64,000 nt of DNA from positions 15,860,243 through 15,924,242 of the forward strand of contig NW_019211454.1 in NCBI RefSeq assembly GCF_002443255.2. The letters are read 5' to 3'. Every line of letters begins with the position of its first letter. The stretch's first letter is position 1. The notes below the pieces were generated by a model. It made no database searches, had not been told where the DNA came from, and saw nothing but the letters and a program-made list of their open reading frames with translations. The translations under genes and the position numbers were made by a program. This document shows, in pieces, positions 62,850 through 64,000 of the stretch. The DNA comes from Varroa destructor. Taxonomy: Eukaryota > Arthropoda > Arachnida > Mesostigmata > Varroidae.

Positions 62850-63720
62850 GTTGAACGGTACGCGACGGATACAGTATGCAACGTAAGGCTTGAGCCTTGT
62901 TTAGTGGCATATTTTAGCTGTAGAAAAGTGGAGCTCATTTTTAAATATAATTACTAATTTGTTTGCGATGGGATTTTAGATCGTTCTACTTCGGAGAGCT
63001 CTTTGACGAAGAAGAGGCCCTGGCAGGTATTCTATATAGGACGCGTAGCTTAAGTATAACACACATGCAGTTCAAGACGGGCTGTATTAGAAAGTGCCGG
63101 ACCGATGGACACACTATCCGCGCAAAAGGAGCAAGCCTATTTAGGATATTTGAAGGGTTGTTGACTTTTCGCTTCGCAGTCTACTTTTGTCGAGAGTCGA
63201 AGCTTTGACGACCTCGATTTGTACTAGGTCGTTTCGATAGCTTTAAACAACATCTAGCAGCACCGTGAACTGACAAGGCACGACGTTTCACACGACAATG
63301 ATCAGACGATTAGAGAGAACTGTTTGTTTGTTGCCTCTTGTCTGAGATAGTCATAGATCACAAGTGTGTTACAAGGTAGACCATCAACGAAAACTCGCTC
63401 CGAAACCGGCATAAGTGCACTACCTTGTTGCTCCAAAAGTATCTTCTGCTTTCACTGCTGGTATTCTCATGTTTTCAACGGTTTTATTCATACTAGACGG
63501 CGGTGACAAAGTTCAGTAGCTTACCAACCACAATTAGTGGATGAATTGTCACAGCCCGTAATCTCAGCTGAAAAGTAGCATGTGCAGAATGCACCTAACG
63601 ATAACATCCTTGCTGACGTAAGCAAAAGCCCCGCTCCACACTTTGTCTGGTTTAGACAGTCAGCAGACTGTCTATTCTTATGCTTGCAATCTCTTCTCTT
63701 CCCTAAATCGTTCAATCAGG

Positions 63721-63799
63721 CCCTTGCCATTGTTGCCTCTTTTAATCCACCTCTTGCCATCATTGCCCCTTTGAATCCGTCCCTTGTCGTTTGCTCCTG
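63721..63799 (+). repeat. 30-bp tandem repeat, two full and one partial copy
   Basis: Units at 63721-63750 and 63751-63780 match at 23 of 30 bases; a third, partial unit follows to 63799. The period is a multiple of three, and the open frame 63582-63926 reads through it as ten-residue repeats of the form LAIVASFNPP and LAIIAPLNPS. The frame is otherwise unrecognised (114 codons). Whether it is translated is unknown. Confidence 0.6.
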
Positions 63800-64000
63800 T
63801 CATGCGTTCGTTGTTATCAGTAGTTTACCTCCTGAGAGCACCTCTCCATCGTATCGCCTTCAGTCCGTCTTGCGCTTGGAGCACTTTGCTTCCAAACTGC
63901 TCCCTCCTTATTGCGCTATGATCTAAATCCTGGTCTCGCATCCCCAGCTAGCTAAAACCATTGCATCGCATAGCATTTTCTAATCGACAATTCTATTCGT

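Larger units (their letters stand above)
60339..64000. other. Gene-free stretch to the window end
   Basis: No supported gene. The longest frame is 142 codons on the minus strand (61761-62189), not recognised. Frames at 61175-61381 and 62291-62512 are basic and ATG- or near-ATG-started but lack motifs. Contains a long TA tract (62788-62846) and a 30-bp tandem repeat (63721-63799). Confidence 0.5.

Noticed and set aside
1..64000. CRISPR arrays, operons, prophage or bacterial defence systems
   Set aside because: No regularly spaced repeats, no dense same-strand genes and no ribosome binding sites; the window is eukaryotic.

Overview
The window is eukaryotic nuclear DNA from a draft scaffold. 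It has three N-gaps, many microsatellites, poly(A) runs, tRNA-like repeat fragments, long gene-free stretches and no bacterial gene packing. An animal, probably an arthropod, fits best. A mite or other arachnid is possible, but this is inference from one gene and general texture, not an identification.

Region by region: (1) 1-4745 holds a large inverted repeat. Both arms carry a broken aldehyde dehydrogenase (ALDH) copy plus shared 3' flanking DNA. The left arm (minus strand) runs off the window start, the right arm (plus strand) ends at or beyond 4745, and a 1.8-kb unrelated spacer separates them. (2) 4746-7925 is upstream DNA with parts that look GC- and CpG-rich. (3) 8085-9569 is the only intact gene I can support: an uninterrupted 494-residue cytosolic ALDH1/2-type enzyme with all catalytic residues, a strong Kozak context, a likely 152-bp intron in its 5' leader and a downstream AATAAA. 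(4) 9759-64000 is 54 kb with no confident gene. It contains simple repeats, small palindromes, tRNA-derived SINE-like modules, one probable non-LTR reverse transcriptase remnant, one frameshifted coding-like remnant and a few unrecognised open frames. It may be intergenic or lie inside a long intron.

The three ALDH copies share unusual residues (a CLK motif where most ALDHs have a WK dipeptide), so they look like one local lineage-specific family. The intact copy and both broken copies lack coding introns, which fits an old retrogene that was later duplicated, with two copies ending head to head and decaying by different deletions. I found no clearly new defence, mobile or regulatory system. 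The inverted ALDH pseudogene pair beside a live paralogue is the most interesting structure.
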